A DNA stretch of 15,075 bases, from the NCBI GenBank assembly GCA_958430865.1, contig CAUDNR010003813.1, forward strand, positions 1-15,075. Direction: 5' to 3'. Under the pieces are notes generated by a model. The model was given only the letters and a program-made list of their open reading frames with translations, did not search any database and was not told the origin of the DNA. The number at the start of each line of letters is the position of its first letter. The stretch's first letter is position 1. A program made the translations under genes and the position numbers. This document shows, piece after piece, positions 1 to 8,592 of this stretch. Source of the stretch: Entrophospora sp. SA101. Taxonomy: Eukaryota > Glomeromycota > Glomeromycetes > Entrophosporales > Entrophosporaceae.

Positions 1-1681
1 CTTTTGCAATTTCTTTCCATCCTGAGCTGGCAAGTTCTAAAAGCACATTAATTCTAGTAGGTTTGGGTCTTTTTGCAAGTTTTTTGTTTTTACCAAAAAC
101 TGATTTAAACATTCTTTCAAAAAAATGCCAGTGAACCAATATGATATCTTCTCTCATATTTAACGACACATGTAATGGACCAAGAATTGGAATGAAATTA
201 TTAACAATTTCAGGTATCTGTGTTGATGGAGTATTTTTTTGTTTACGAAGCAAGGTTATTGCTCTTCTTATAAACAGTTGACCTGGGAAATCAGCAACAA
301 TTGGTATTACATTATATTGAAGGTAATTATTTAATGATGGTATATCTGTAATCATTTTAAGAGCATTTAAATAGTCATCTAAACTTTTAAGATTTTGTTC
401 TTTAATATTAATTAAGTGACAATCCATCATCGATCTATCTTCTTGACGTTCTTCTATAGCATCATCATATGAATGAACTCTCAAAAGTTCTATTCTATCA
501 AATTGTTTAAAGGTATTCACATTATTTTTCAGCCAATTTAGTTTTATCAAATTGTAACTATTACTCAATGAATCAATATATTTTATTAAATGATCATTAA
601 TTTGCCAATCTTCAATATTTTCAGGATTATGTATTGGAACACCATTACCATCTGCTGATATAGCTATACTGTCTTTTATAGTCTTTGATACACAAGTGGC
701 CATGTGGTGAGCTGTTGAAAGTGTTGTTGTATTTGGCTGTCTAAAACTATGAATTGAATGGTAATCATCAATATTGAAGCAAAATAATTTATTTTTATTT
801 TCTTCAAAATACTGATTTATTTTTGGCAAGTGACCACTTGTAATGTTTTTTTTGTATCTATCTACTGATTTGTAGGATACTGAAATACCAAGTCTTGACA
901 TCACATCTATACACTCTGTAGTAGCACCACATGAAAATAAATAAAGACCAATTTCTAATTGAAGAGAATTATTAAATTTATTCCTTAGGCCAGTCAACAA
1001 GTAGCAAAACCCAACAAGTGATTTTTTGGCATTGTCTATAGTATGTGTTGATCTATTAGAAGGTAAAAAGATATCAACTAATTCATCAAAAAAACCTTTT
1101 AATTTCATATCATGTTTCTCAATCATATCTTTAAATTTTTCAGGGTCTAACTCTATGTCTAAATTCAGCTGTCTTTGCCTTTGATACAATACTTGTGATA
1201 ATAATTTAATTTTTTCATTAAATTCATTTATTTTATTTTTTTTGTAATCATTTAATTGTTTTTGGATTTCTTTTATTTTATTTATTAGGAGATCAAAATT
1301 TTCATTTGACAAAGATACCTTATCTTTATGATTATTAATATTTATATCTGACCAATAATCAAAATTTTCTTCAACATTATCAGATGAATTTTCCAGAATA
1401 TGAGATAATTTGGATTCTGTAGAATCATCATCATCAACAATAAAAATTTCCCCAAAGTCTCCTGACCGTCTTTTTTTATCATTGCCTCTATTTGGCACTA
1501 CAATTGATAAATAATGTGGATGACAAAGTTGATCACCAATCTTAAGGTAATTATAATCTTCATATGTTTTATGTTTTATAGCTTTGTTTTTAGAATCTTC
1601 AGTAAAAGTTCTAAATTTATTTGTATTAGGATCATTATTTTTACAGTTTTCAACTTTACATGGACCATAGTTTTGTCTCAT
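1..1681 (-). CDS. Uncharacterised protein with N-terminal C2CH zinc-like site, 5' part (partial at left edge)
   Basis: An uninterrupted reading frame starts at the ATG at 1681-1679 and stays open for 560 codons to the window edge, so the C-terminus is missing. No intron is needed. Visible parts: Cys8, Cys13, Cys53 and His54/His56 form a likely C2CH/C2HC zinc site ending in CHPHYLSIV; a basic KKRR at 69-72 could be a nuclear signal; an acidic run lies at 83-86; a Lys/Glu/Asn-rich helix with coiled-coil character spans about 127-173. A compact, less biased region follows, with NIDDYHSIH (Asp305, Asp306, His308), IVADFPGQ (Asp464) and GPLHVSLN (His504). From memory it resembles a large, mostly unnamed protein family in Glomeromycotina genomes. 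The spaced Asp/His motifs recall RNase-H-like domains in transposon-derived fungal proteins such as DUF6589, but this is weak inference and no catalytic triad is proven. The gene is divergent from everything to its right. Confidence 0.85.
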   Translation of the reverse strand, partial: MRQNYGPCKVENCKNNDPNTNKFRTFTEDSKNKAIKHKTYEDYNYLKIGDQLCHPHYLSIVVPNRGNDKKRRSGDFGEIFIVDDDDSTESKLSHILENSSDNVEENFDYWSDININNHKDKVSLSNENFDLLINKIKEIQKQLNDYKKNKINEFNEKIKLLSQVLYQRQRQLNLDIELDPEKFKDMIEKHDMKLKGFFDELVDIFLPSNRSTHTIDNAKKSLVGFCYLLTGLRNKFNNSLQLEIGLYLFSCGATTECIDVMSRLGISVSYKSVDRYKKNITSGHLPKINQYFEENKNKLFCFNIDDYHSIHSFRQPNTTTLSTAHHMATCVSKTIKDSIAISADGNGVPIHNPENIEDWQINDHLIKYIDSLSNSYNLIKLNWLKNNVNTFKQFDRIELLRVHSYDDAIEERQEDRSMMDCHLINIKEQNLKSLDDYLNALKMITDIPSLNNYLQYNVIPIVADFPGQLFIRRAITLLRKQKNTPSTQIPEIVNNFIPILGPLHVSLNMREDIILVHWHFFERMFKSVFGKNKKLAKRPKPTRINVLLELASSGWKEIAK

Positions 1682-1917
1682 TTTAAAACAATTTATTTTT
1701 TTTATTTTATTTAATATGTTAAATTTAAGTTTTTATGAAAATCTAATTGAATTTTTCAGTGGTTTTTTATCTCATTTTGAAATATGCATTTAATTAATAG
1801 AAATTAATTGATTTTGTAAGTTTAAATTGTTTTGTTTAACAAATATAAATGTGAATTATATTATACGCGTTTATTAAAAATTTTTTTTGGCAATGATATT
1901 CAAGCCAATAAGATTCG

Positions 1918-1957
1918 ATTTTTGTGTGATATTTCGAAGGGAGATCATCACAAAAAT
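1918..1957. repeat. Imperfect hairpin (inverted repeat)
   Basis: ATTTTTGTGTGAT at 1918-1930 pairs with ATCATCACAAAAAT at 1944-1957. This gives 9 bp plus 4 bp of stem, one bulged T at 1948 and a 13-nt loop. A shorter outer pairing, TTGGC against GCCAA, flanks it. The hairpin lies about 240 bp upstream of the minus-strand gene start. It could be a remnant of a small inverted-repeat element; no target-site duplication was recognised. Confidence 0.4.
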
Positions 1958-2002
1958 TAGCCAATGAAATCAAATGTCCACTATGCTCTCCTATTGTATA
2001 TT

Positions 2003-2474
2003 AATGATAATTTTTATTGTATATAATAATAACATTGTGTTAATATTTATTTGTCTTCTTCAAAAAATAGATCTAGAATCATTGTTATGTGACCATCAAA
2101 AAAAATCAACATCAATTAACTGATGGTAGTAGGTAATGATACTACTGTTATGAATGATAATTCTTATTGTATATAATAATAACATTATGAGATCTATGGT
2201 TAAACGAGTCATTGTTACGCGTACTATTAATGATAATTCTTATTGTATATTAATATAATAATAACATTATGAAATCTATGGTTACGCGTACTACTTATTG
2301 TATATAATAATAACATTGTGAGATCTATGGTTAAACGAGTCATTGCTACGCGTACCACTTATTGTATATAATAATACCATTGTGAGATCTATGGTCAAAC
2401 AAATTGTTGTTACGCGTACTATTAATGATAATTCTTATTGTATATAGAATAAACATTACAATTATAAAATCTAC
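2003..2474. repeat. Degenerate ~65-bp tandem repeat array carrying ACGCGT
   Basis: Successive units share the cores CTTATTGTATATAATAATA, ACATT(A/G)TGAGATCTATGG and, in most, GTTACGCGTACT. Units begin near 2153, 2229, 2292, 2357 and 2421, with a decayed unit near 2003. The last unit has lost the ACGCGT part. Unit length varies between about 55 and 75 bp through small indels. The array is single-copy here: it lies just outside the duplicated 6016-bp block. Confidence 0.75.
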
Positions 2475-2570
2475 ATTAAAAAATTTTCCTGATGTTTCTT
2501 GTGTGTTGAGTAATTGCTTCATAAAGTTCAACGTTTTTCTTTTTTGATTAGATTATATAGTATTAAAAAT

Positions 2571-3590
2571 ATGTAAATATAAAAATAAAATGAGTTATTA
2601 TAACCTGACTATAACACCTACATTCCTTTTTCTAGTCTTATTTTTATTCTTTTACAACCTGATCCTCGCATATTTTAAAAAAGAGAATTTTTCAAATATC
2701 CAATAGATAACTTTGAGATAATAGGAAGTTGGAATTTTTTTTGGAGTCACATCTGTACAAACATTTTTTCGTTCACTGTTCACTGGGGTGTTTTGTTTTC
2801 AATTGTTTGACGTTTATTAATATACGGAGACAGTTTTGGATCAGAAAACATACGTGCGTGTAATATTCGTATTGAACCCTCTACCCCTAGATAAAATTAT
2901 TAAATTGTCACGTTCCTGAAGTGTGACAAAATTGAATGAGAGTCAAAATCCGCCATATGTATAAATTTTTTTTTTTTAACATTAAAAGATCATTCTATTT
3001 ACGATTAGGATGTTGTTAGGAAACTGAAGCATGCACAGAGACTCAAGGAGTGGACCTATTAAAAGCTGTGATAAAGCTGCACAACAAGACCATCCGAAAG
3101 GAAAATGCATGGCTGACTTAGATTTTTAACCAGAGTAACAAAAAGACACTTGCATAGGCGTGGAAAGGATAGTTCCATTAAATTTGACACCCTAAACCTT
3201 AACATTTAATGTTATTTGACGAAATGTTGCCAAAGTTGTAAAACTATTATGTCAAATTCGTTGCCATTAATAGTATCATTTTTTACGTGCCACTTGACGA
3301 TGATTTCATTTTTTTATGAGCTTCATTCTTGCAATGTCTCCATTATCAGAAAAAATACAAAATATCTGCTCTAAATACATTTGGATGCTCTTATAACCTT
3401 GTATAATCATCCTTTTTTTTTACCCACCCATCACATACTTGTAAAATTTTATTTGATGTTGATCATGCGATAATCAATGAAACTTTAATAATAATAGTAA
3501 TAGTAATATATAGTAAAAAAATAAAAGAGGACAAGGGGCAAATGTGACTGACCCCTGTCTTTTTCACCATTTTTTTCTAAATCTTGTTTA
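2571..3590. other. Non-coding region upstream of the 725-aa protein gene (left copy)
   Basis: No supported gene is seen in this ~1-kb stretch, which should include the promoter and 5' UTR of the gene at 3591. It contains a 7-bp stem hairpin (TTGTCAC 2905-2911 with GTGACAA 2923-2929), a perfect 15-nt palindrome at 3200-3214 and a bulged GC-rich hairpin at 3530-3559 close to the start codon. A 32-codon frame from 3031 is too short and biased to call. Confidence 0.6.
3530..3559 (+). promoter_or_regulatory. GC-rich hairpin just upstream of the 725-aa protein start (left copy)
   Basis: GACA-(A)-GGGG at 3530-3538 pairs with CCCCTGTC at 3552-3559: eight base pairs with one bulged A and a 13-nt loop, ending 31 nt before the ATG at 3591. 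In such AT-rich DNA a G4/C4 stem next to a start codon stands out. It may lie in the 5' UTR or be a palindromic protein-binding site. Function is unproven. Confidence 0.3.
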
Positions 3591-6029
3591 ATGATGTTAC
3601 ATTTGGCATCTAATTCACTGAAAAAACAAAGATTCAAACAATTTACTATCCAATTTATCCCCCAAAATCATAGAAGTTCACAGATACAAACAAACGCTAA
3701 TACTACCAATCCTTATGTTAATTTTGACAATTTACCAAAAGCTGGTATATTTAATCCAAATTATTTAAAAAAAGTTTCAGTTTTGCCTTTTAAATATGAT
3801 CTAGACCAATGTTCTAAGGAAGCATTAAAAGTAAGTGAATAGATAAATATATTTAATGAATTATATGTGTTTATGCTAAAATAATTCTTGGGTAATTGAT
3901 ACGTTTCATTATAAATTATTTTAGGAGAGATCCTATAAAAATTTAAGCACAGCGAAAATTTATATGCCTTGCTGGTACTATTCAATGCTAATCTGTGTTA
4001 AATTTATATGTTATGAAACGAACCGCGCGGCAATTCTTTATGAGGGCGAAGCTCATATCCTCACATCTGAAATACCTTCTTGTGTCATAGGAAATTTACA
4101 TGCTTTTCAGTTAGTACCAGAGAAAAATATTTATATTTATATAAATTTCATAATATATATATATATATATATCAGAAAATTTTTTAAAAAAATTATTAAT
4201 ATATATAGTTGATAGCTTATTGATATTATTATTACATTAAAAAAAATTATATCTAAAGGTCATGAATTCTTTTTAGATTAGGACACACAATACGAATATA
4301 TCAGAAATTAATTGAAAAAGTTACTCTAGGAAGGTTGATTTCAACAGTTTTCCCAAAAATAAAAAGCTTGAAACCAAAATATAACTTCGATTGGATAAAA
4401 GATTTACAACCAATCAACCCACAAATTTTTGCTGAAATTGATGTTGTGGACTTCACCTATAATCTCCCATATTTTACTCGATTGTTATTTGATCATTCAA
4501 AAGATAAATTCAAAAAAATCAAATCAATGACTATTGATGATTTTGTCATGGATGTGGAAAATATTGATGTGGAATTTCAACAATTTTTTCCTGTCTATCA
4601 TCCTGTCTACGTATTTACAGAGGCATCTTCTACAGATAAAAGCTATCAAGTTGTTGATGCTTACAATTGTCAATTAATTGATCCATCAGTAAGCAATTTT
4701 GACTCTATAAAGTACTCTCTTGGTTTTGGCCTTCCTGATAGATTTTTATTTGGTGCATATTTCTTAAATATGCTTGATAAGATTGATGATAATTTTAATG
4801 ACATTGTAACAAATGCAGAGAATCATTATATGTTGCCAATCAATTGGGATTTGGGTATCATTCAACCTTTCAGAGAAAGGTTTGAAGCAAATCAGCAATT
4901 TTTGGAAATTGTTGAAAAATATTATGGATTATTATCAGAATTGAAAGCTCTATATTATAATAATGGTTCATACAAACCAAGTTATTGTAGGAATTTTGAT
5001 GATTGGATCAGTTATATTAATATGACTAATGGATGGAAAGAAATTTATAAAAAATTAAAGATTCCTTCAGATCTGCCTAGTTTGTCTGTTTTCTCGCAAT
5101 ACTTTTATACTGTAAAATCTGGATTTTTCCAATCAGTAAATGCAAGTGGTATAAAAGAAAAATTACATAAATTTGATCATAAATTTTCATTAAAAAATAA
5201 ATTCCCTGGATCAACTTCTACTCCATATCTTGGAGTGAATCTTGGTAGAGTGAATCTTGATGGAGTGAATCCTGGTAGAGTGAATCTCGATGGGGTGAAT
5301 CCTGGTAGAGTGAATCCTTTTGGAATGACAAATGCTGATATAATAAGAAATCATATATTAAAATCTAATGTCTCTTCTTCAAAATCACAATCATCACCAA
5401 AATCAAAACCTACTTCGCAATCATCACAATCACCTCCCTCTTCACGACCACCTTCTTCATCATCACGACCACCTTCTTCATCATCACCATCATCACCATC
5501 ACCACCATCACCACCACCATCACCTACTTCTTCAACACCACCATCACACCATAGATTAAAGAGAACAAAATATTTATTGGATATTTTAGAACAGAGAACT
5601 AAAAAACCAAACAAATCAGCTTCACCCTCATCATCACCATCACCATCATCATCGCCATCACAAACTACTTCATCTGAAAGAAAAAAGAAACCTATATCAG
5701 TCATAGACATTGCAACAAAAAATATTACTCCTTCATCCTCATCATCATCGTCACCCTTCTCATCCAAAACACAAAAATCAGGCCCAATAATATCTGATCC
5801 TAAAGGATATTATAAAATACTTAAAATAGATTTATCATTATATAGAACTATTCCTGAAGATCTAGTGATTGAATTAAACTTCAAAAAAACATATGCAGAA
5901 ATTCTGCAACAATCTAATGATCCAAATATTGCTGAAGAAGAGAAGCAAAGAAAAACTGAACAGCTTAGAAAGATTTTGGAAGCTAGAAATAAATTAAAAA
6001 CATGTAGGTTTAAAAAAAAAAATTTATAA
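3591..6029 (+). CDS. Three-exon gene: presequence-like N-terminus, Ser/Pro linker and degenerate J-like C-terminus, 725 aa (left copy)
   Basis: Exons are 3591-3830, 3925-4109 and 4277-6029. Introns 3831-3924 (GTAAGT...TTTAG, phase 0) and 4110-4276 (GTTAGT...TTTAG, phase 2) give one 725-aa frame. ATG at 3591 is followed at once by a second ATG, so either may start. Residues 1-36 are basic with almost no acidic residues, like a mitochondrial presequence. Residues 60-440 are an ordinary globular-type region with LPFKYD, YMPCW and FFPVYHPVYVF. Residues 461-490 are three 10-aa GVNxGRVNxx repeats; 507-645 are Ser/Pro-rich and probably disordered. Residues 649-718 resemble a J domain (GYYKILKID, then two helices ending LRKILEARNKL) but lack the HPD motif needed to stimulate Hsp70. 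The function is not recognised; import-related or regulatory roles would be guesses. It is convergent with the minus-strand gene ending near 6206. Confidence 0.8.
4153..4172. repeat. (AT)10 microsatellite in intron 2 of the 725-aa protein gene
   Basis: Ten AT dinucleotides lie inside the second intron. The same length is found in the right copy at 10169-10188. Because such tracts change length quickly, this bears on how recent, or how artificial, the duplication is. Confidence 0.8.
5232..5321 (+). repeat. In-frame 30-bp minisatellite, three units
   Basis: Units 5232-5261, 5262-5291 and 5292-5321 each encode GVN(L/P)GRVN plus two residues. Each 30-bp unit is itself two related 15-bp halves built on GTGAATC. 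The repeat is a multiple of three, so unit gain or loss keeps the frame. It lies between the globular middle and the Ser/Pro linker. The same array occurs at 11248-11337. Confidence 0.85.
5370..5786 (+). repeat. TCA/CCA-rich low-complexity tract coding Ser/Pro linker
   Basis: Runs of TCA, CCA and TCT codons encode a Ser/Pro-rich segment (residues about 507-645) broken by short basic islands. It produces spurious acidic frames on the minus strand and a His-rich frame in another plus-strand phase. The same tract recurs at 11386-11802. Confidence 0.8.
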
Positions 6030-6205
6030 TATGTTTAAGCCATATGTTTTTATGTAAAAAAATTAATAATTGTATTCTATTTTTATATAGCTGAATTGCG
6101 TATAAAATATAGTGAATTAAAATTAAATTGGAAATTTTAGAAATCATTTATCATTTGTTTTTTATACTAACATGATAATAATACATAATAAGATTGTACA
6201 AGAAA
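6030..6205. other. Short convergent intergenic region (left copy)
   Basis: AT-rich 3'-flanking DNA between the stop of the 725-aa gene and the presumed stop of the minus-strand gene. No gene is seen in it. Confidence 0.5.
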
Positions 6206-6804
6206 CTAATTTATATTTTTGCATTTTAACTGATTCGTTTCGTCCAAAGTGCAAAGCAGATATAAAACACGACATGAAGAAACCACTGAGGCATTTTTGG
6301 AATTGAATTTATCTTGTAAAGCTTTTTGAATCTTTGGTGTCTAAATTAATTAATATTTTATATTTGTTAAAAATTATAAATAAAAAAATTACCCCAAACT
6401 TTTTTTACTCTAACCTCTTCATTCAAATAAAGGTCCAAATTTTCTTTATTGTCAACCTCAAAAACTACAGTGATACATTTATGTATTCGGTCAGGGTCTT
6501 TTATCTCAGTATCGCTTTCTTCATCATCTTTTGGAAATCGTGAAACACGGAATCCTTTTTTTTTTATTGTTTCATTGAGATAATCTTGTAACCATTTTTC
6601 CAAATCCTCAACAATTTCTTTTGTTTGTTTTTTCCCGATAAATGTTATATATCAATTGATGATTATGATAATGCTATTATGATACCAATATCGATATTGA
6701 TGTTGATAAATAATTACCTAAATCAATAATAAAATTTACTTCATAAATAATGGTAAAATTTTGCTATCATCAAATACTTTGATGTTGGAACTAGATGATG
6801 ACAT
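6206..6804 (-). CDS. Small uncharacterised minus-strand gene, splicing only partly resolved (left copy)
   Basis: The core evidence is a frame open on the minus strand from 6651 to 6367, with protein-like composition (EKWLQDYLNETIKKKGFRV, then CITVVFEVDNKENL). A phase-0 donor (GTTAGA at 6414, or GTAAAA at 6408) joined to the TTTAG acceptor at 6342-6341 adds a last exon at 6340-6206 that stays open for 44 codons to TAG (TPKIQKALQDKF... to KCKNIN). A candidate first exon starts at ATG 6804 (MSSSSSNIKVFDDSKIL), but its best donor (GTAAAT at 6739) is phase 2, whereas the acceptors near 6618 and 6610 need phase 1 or 0. A donor at 6777 with the acceptor at 6610 would keep frame. I do not recognise the family. 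It could also be a decayed gene. It is divergent from BMS1. Confidence 0.4.
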
Positions 6805-7456
6805 TTTTACTTTTTTATGTTAATATTTTCTGGGTTTTTTTTTTACTATTACATCCATATTAAGCATAATTTATTTGCCAAATAAAAAATAGTACTGATA
6901 TTAGCACCAATCAAACAAATAGGTGTCAAGAACAATTTGTTCTTTATACTAACATAGAAGAATTAATAATCCAACCAATGTTAATAAATATTAATTACTT
7001 AATGAACCAGTATGGATGGGATTGTTTTCTGAAGATTTGTGTCAATGTTTCATCAAAAAATGAACTTTCACAGGGATCACGGTATGAGTGATTTTTTAAT
7101 CTGTGGGAGTTATAAGCTTTATGTGGTAATAAAAAGACAGCCAAAAAGATTAGCATTGAAATGTGATACAAAATTACGATTATGAATTATAAACTGGGAC
7201 CAAAGAAATTGACATTAGTTAAGGTAGATAATGAATGTCCCGACCAGGCAACGAAATACTAATACCACACACCATTGAAATTCAAAAATTCGATTATATG
7301 TACTGAAGATTCGCGCATTTACCAACAATGTGCTGCAGGCAACCTACCTAGTGTTGTGTTCAAAATTTTGTTACACAAGAATCGCTACGTGATTGTTGAT
7401 CATATTAATATAAAAAAAAACTTTTCGAATCAAAAAATTTTTATTAATAATTATTA
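6805..7456. other. Divergent intergenic region between the minus-strand gene and BMS1 (left copy)
   Basis: About 650 bp of AT-rich DNA between two presumed divergent starts, so it probably holds both promoters. A 60-codon frame at 7275-7457 overlaps the BMS1 leader and shows no protein-like features. No RNA gene is recognised. Confidence 0.5.
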
Positions 7457-8592
7457 ATGGAAGACAAAGAGAAGAAAGCTCATCGTCCACGTCAAGCTGG
7501 TTCCAAAAAAGATAAGAAAGATAAAAAGGATAAAAAAAAGAAACCCCAAGAAAAAAACAATCCAAAGGTTATTATTATATATATATATATATATGAATTA
7601 TATATCATTCATAGTAACATTTTTAAATTTTTATTTATCAAAAACCATTTTCTTAAAATCTTAATATAACAGGCGTTTGCTCCTTTCTCTGGGAAAAAAG
7701 CTGACAAACTTGCTCGTCGTAAACAAGAGCTTCTCCAAAAGAAACTTCATGTTCCACTCGTAGATAGAACACCTATAGAACCACCACCTATTGTGGTTGC
7801 TATTGTTGGCCCACCACAGGTTTCTTTTTAAATCGAAAAATCAAACCTTGCGTGATTAAAAGTTTTCAAATTAAAATTAAAATATTTTTTATTTATTAAT
7901 AATAGACTGGTAAAACTACTTTGATAAAATCACTGGTAAAAAGATACACTAAACATAATCTTACAGAAGTTAAAGGACCAATTACAGTTGTTAGTGGTAT
8001 GCCTTCAATATACTTTTAAAAAATGCATTTTTATTTCAAAAGAAATTAATTATTGATATTTTATATGTGTGCATGCATGCATATAGGGAAAAAAAGAAGA
8101 TTGACTTTTATTGAATGTGCAAATGATTTGAATTCAATGATTGATATAGCTAAAATAGCTGATTTAGTGCTACTTTTAATTGATGCAAGTTTTGGTTTTG
8201 AAATGGTAAATTCCAAAAATCAAAAAGTTGTTTAAATAATAAATGGTTTCTCAGATAGTCTTAAAAACAAACCTTTTTTTGGATCCTCAATTTAGGAAAC
8301 ATTTGAATTTCTTAATATTTTACAAGCTCATGGATTTCCTAAAATAATAGGTGTTCTGACACATTTGGACAAATTTAAAAATAACAAAGTTTTAAAAAAT
8401 ACCAAAAAAAGATTAAAACATCGTTTCTGGACAGAAATTTATCAAGGAGCAAAGCTTTTTTATCTGACTGGTATAATAAATGGCCGATATTCTAATAACG
8501 AGATACAAAATCTTTCAAGATTCATTTCTATTATGAGGTTTCGTCCGCTGATTTGGAGGAATACTCGTCCATATTTGGTGGCTGATATGTAA
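7457..8592 (+). pseudogene. BMS1: Truncated 5' copy of BMS1, cut in exon 5 at the duplication junction
   Basis: Five exons at 7457-7567, 7673-7819, 7906-7996, 8087-8205 and 8296-8586 encode residues 1-253 of the ribosome-biogenesis GTPase BMS1. At 8587 the sequence switches from BMS1 exon 5 to the intergenic DNA that starts the next unit, so PYLVAD is followed by Met and TAA (8590-8592). All four introns keep GT...AG and there is no other lesion. The predicted 254-aa product keeps the Lys-rich N-terminus, the Walker A site (GPPQTGKTT, split by intron 2) and THLD, but loses everything after the GTP-binding domain; full-length BMS1 proteins are roughly 1,200 residues. It keeps the same upstream DNA as the intact copy, so it may be transcribed. 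An AATAAA at 8600-8605 follows the stop. If the duplication is an assembly error, this fragment does not exist. Confidence 0.85.
7576..7594. repeat. TA microsatellite in BMS1 intron 1 (left copy)
   Basis: A 19-nt alternating TA tract inside the first BMS1 intron. Its length is the same in the right copy at 13592-13610. Confidence 0.7.

Larger units (their letters stand above)
1682..2570. other. Intergenic region upstream of the minus-strand zinc-site gene
   Basis: This 889-bp stretch holds no convincing gene. It should contain the promoter of the minus-strand gene starting at 1681. It also holds an imperfect hairpin at 1918-1957 and the degenerate tandem repeat array at about 2003-2474. A 61-codon minus-strand frame at 2346-2531 lies over the repeats and has no protein-like features. 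The region ends exactly where the 6016-bp duplicated unit begins. Confidence 0.6.
2571..8586. repeat. Left copy of a 6016-bp tandem duplication
   Basis: Every feature from 2571 to 8586 recurs at +6016 with constant offset. Both copies have the same exon boundaries, the same 12-T run (near 2986 and 9002), the same (AT)10 tract and the same protein translations. I compared many lines directly and saw no mismatch, though I did not align every base. The left edge is set by loss of match before 2569, and the right edge by BMS1 exon 5, where this copy passes straight into the next. The unit carries a 725-aa protein gene, a small minus-strand gene and the 5' third of BMS1. Confidence 0.95.

Noticed and set aside
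2003..2474. CRISPR-like array
   Set aside because: Repeats are adjacent and degenerate with no unique spacers, and the genome is plainly eukaryotic.
2346..2531. 61-codon minus-strand frame
   Set aside because: It overlies the tandem repeat array, has no protein-like features and no splice partner.
3031..3129. 32-codon frame starting MHRDSRSGPIK
   Set aside because: Too short and without homology I recognise; it may be a remnant but cannot be supported.
3191..3204. Telomere-like CCCTAAACCTTAA
   Set aside because: A single occurrence with no tandem array; chance in AT-rich DNA.
3964..4212. 82-codon plus-strand frame ending in Ile/Tyr repeats
   Set aside because: Its first part is exon 2 of the 725-aa gene; the tail is read-through into the AT microsatellite of intron 2.
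5368..5559. His-rich 63-codon plus-strand frame (again at 11384-11575)
   Set aside because: Shifted-phase reading of the same trinucleotide repeats inside a well-supported exon.
5351..5767. 138-codon Asp/Glu-rich frame on the minus strand (again at 11367-11783)
   Set aside because: It is the antisense reading of the TCA/CCA repeat tract that codes the Ser/Pro linker, so its acidic bias is a by-product.
7275..7457. 60-codon frame directly upstream of BMS1
   Set aside because: Overlaps the BMS1 leader and start, has unremarkable composition and no recognised motif.
8053..8235. 60-codon and neighbouring short frames taken as separate small genes
   Set aside because: They are individual BMS1 exons plus read-through into introns; splicing joins them in phase.
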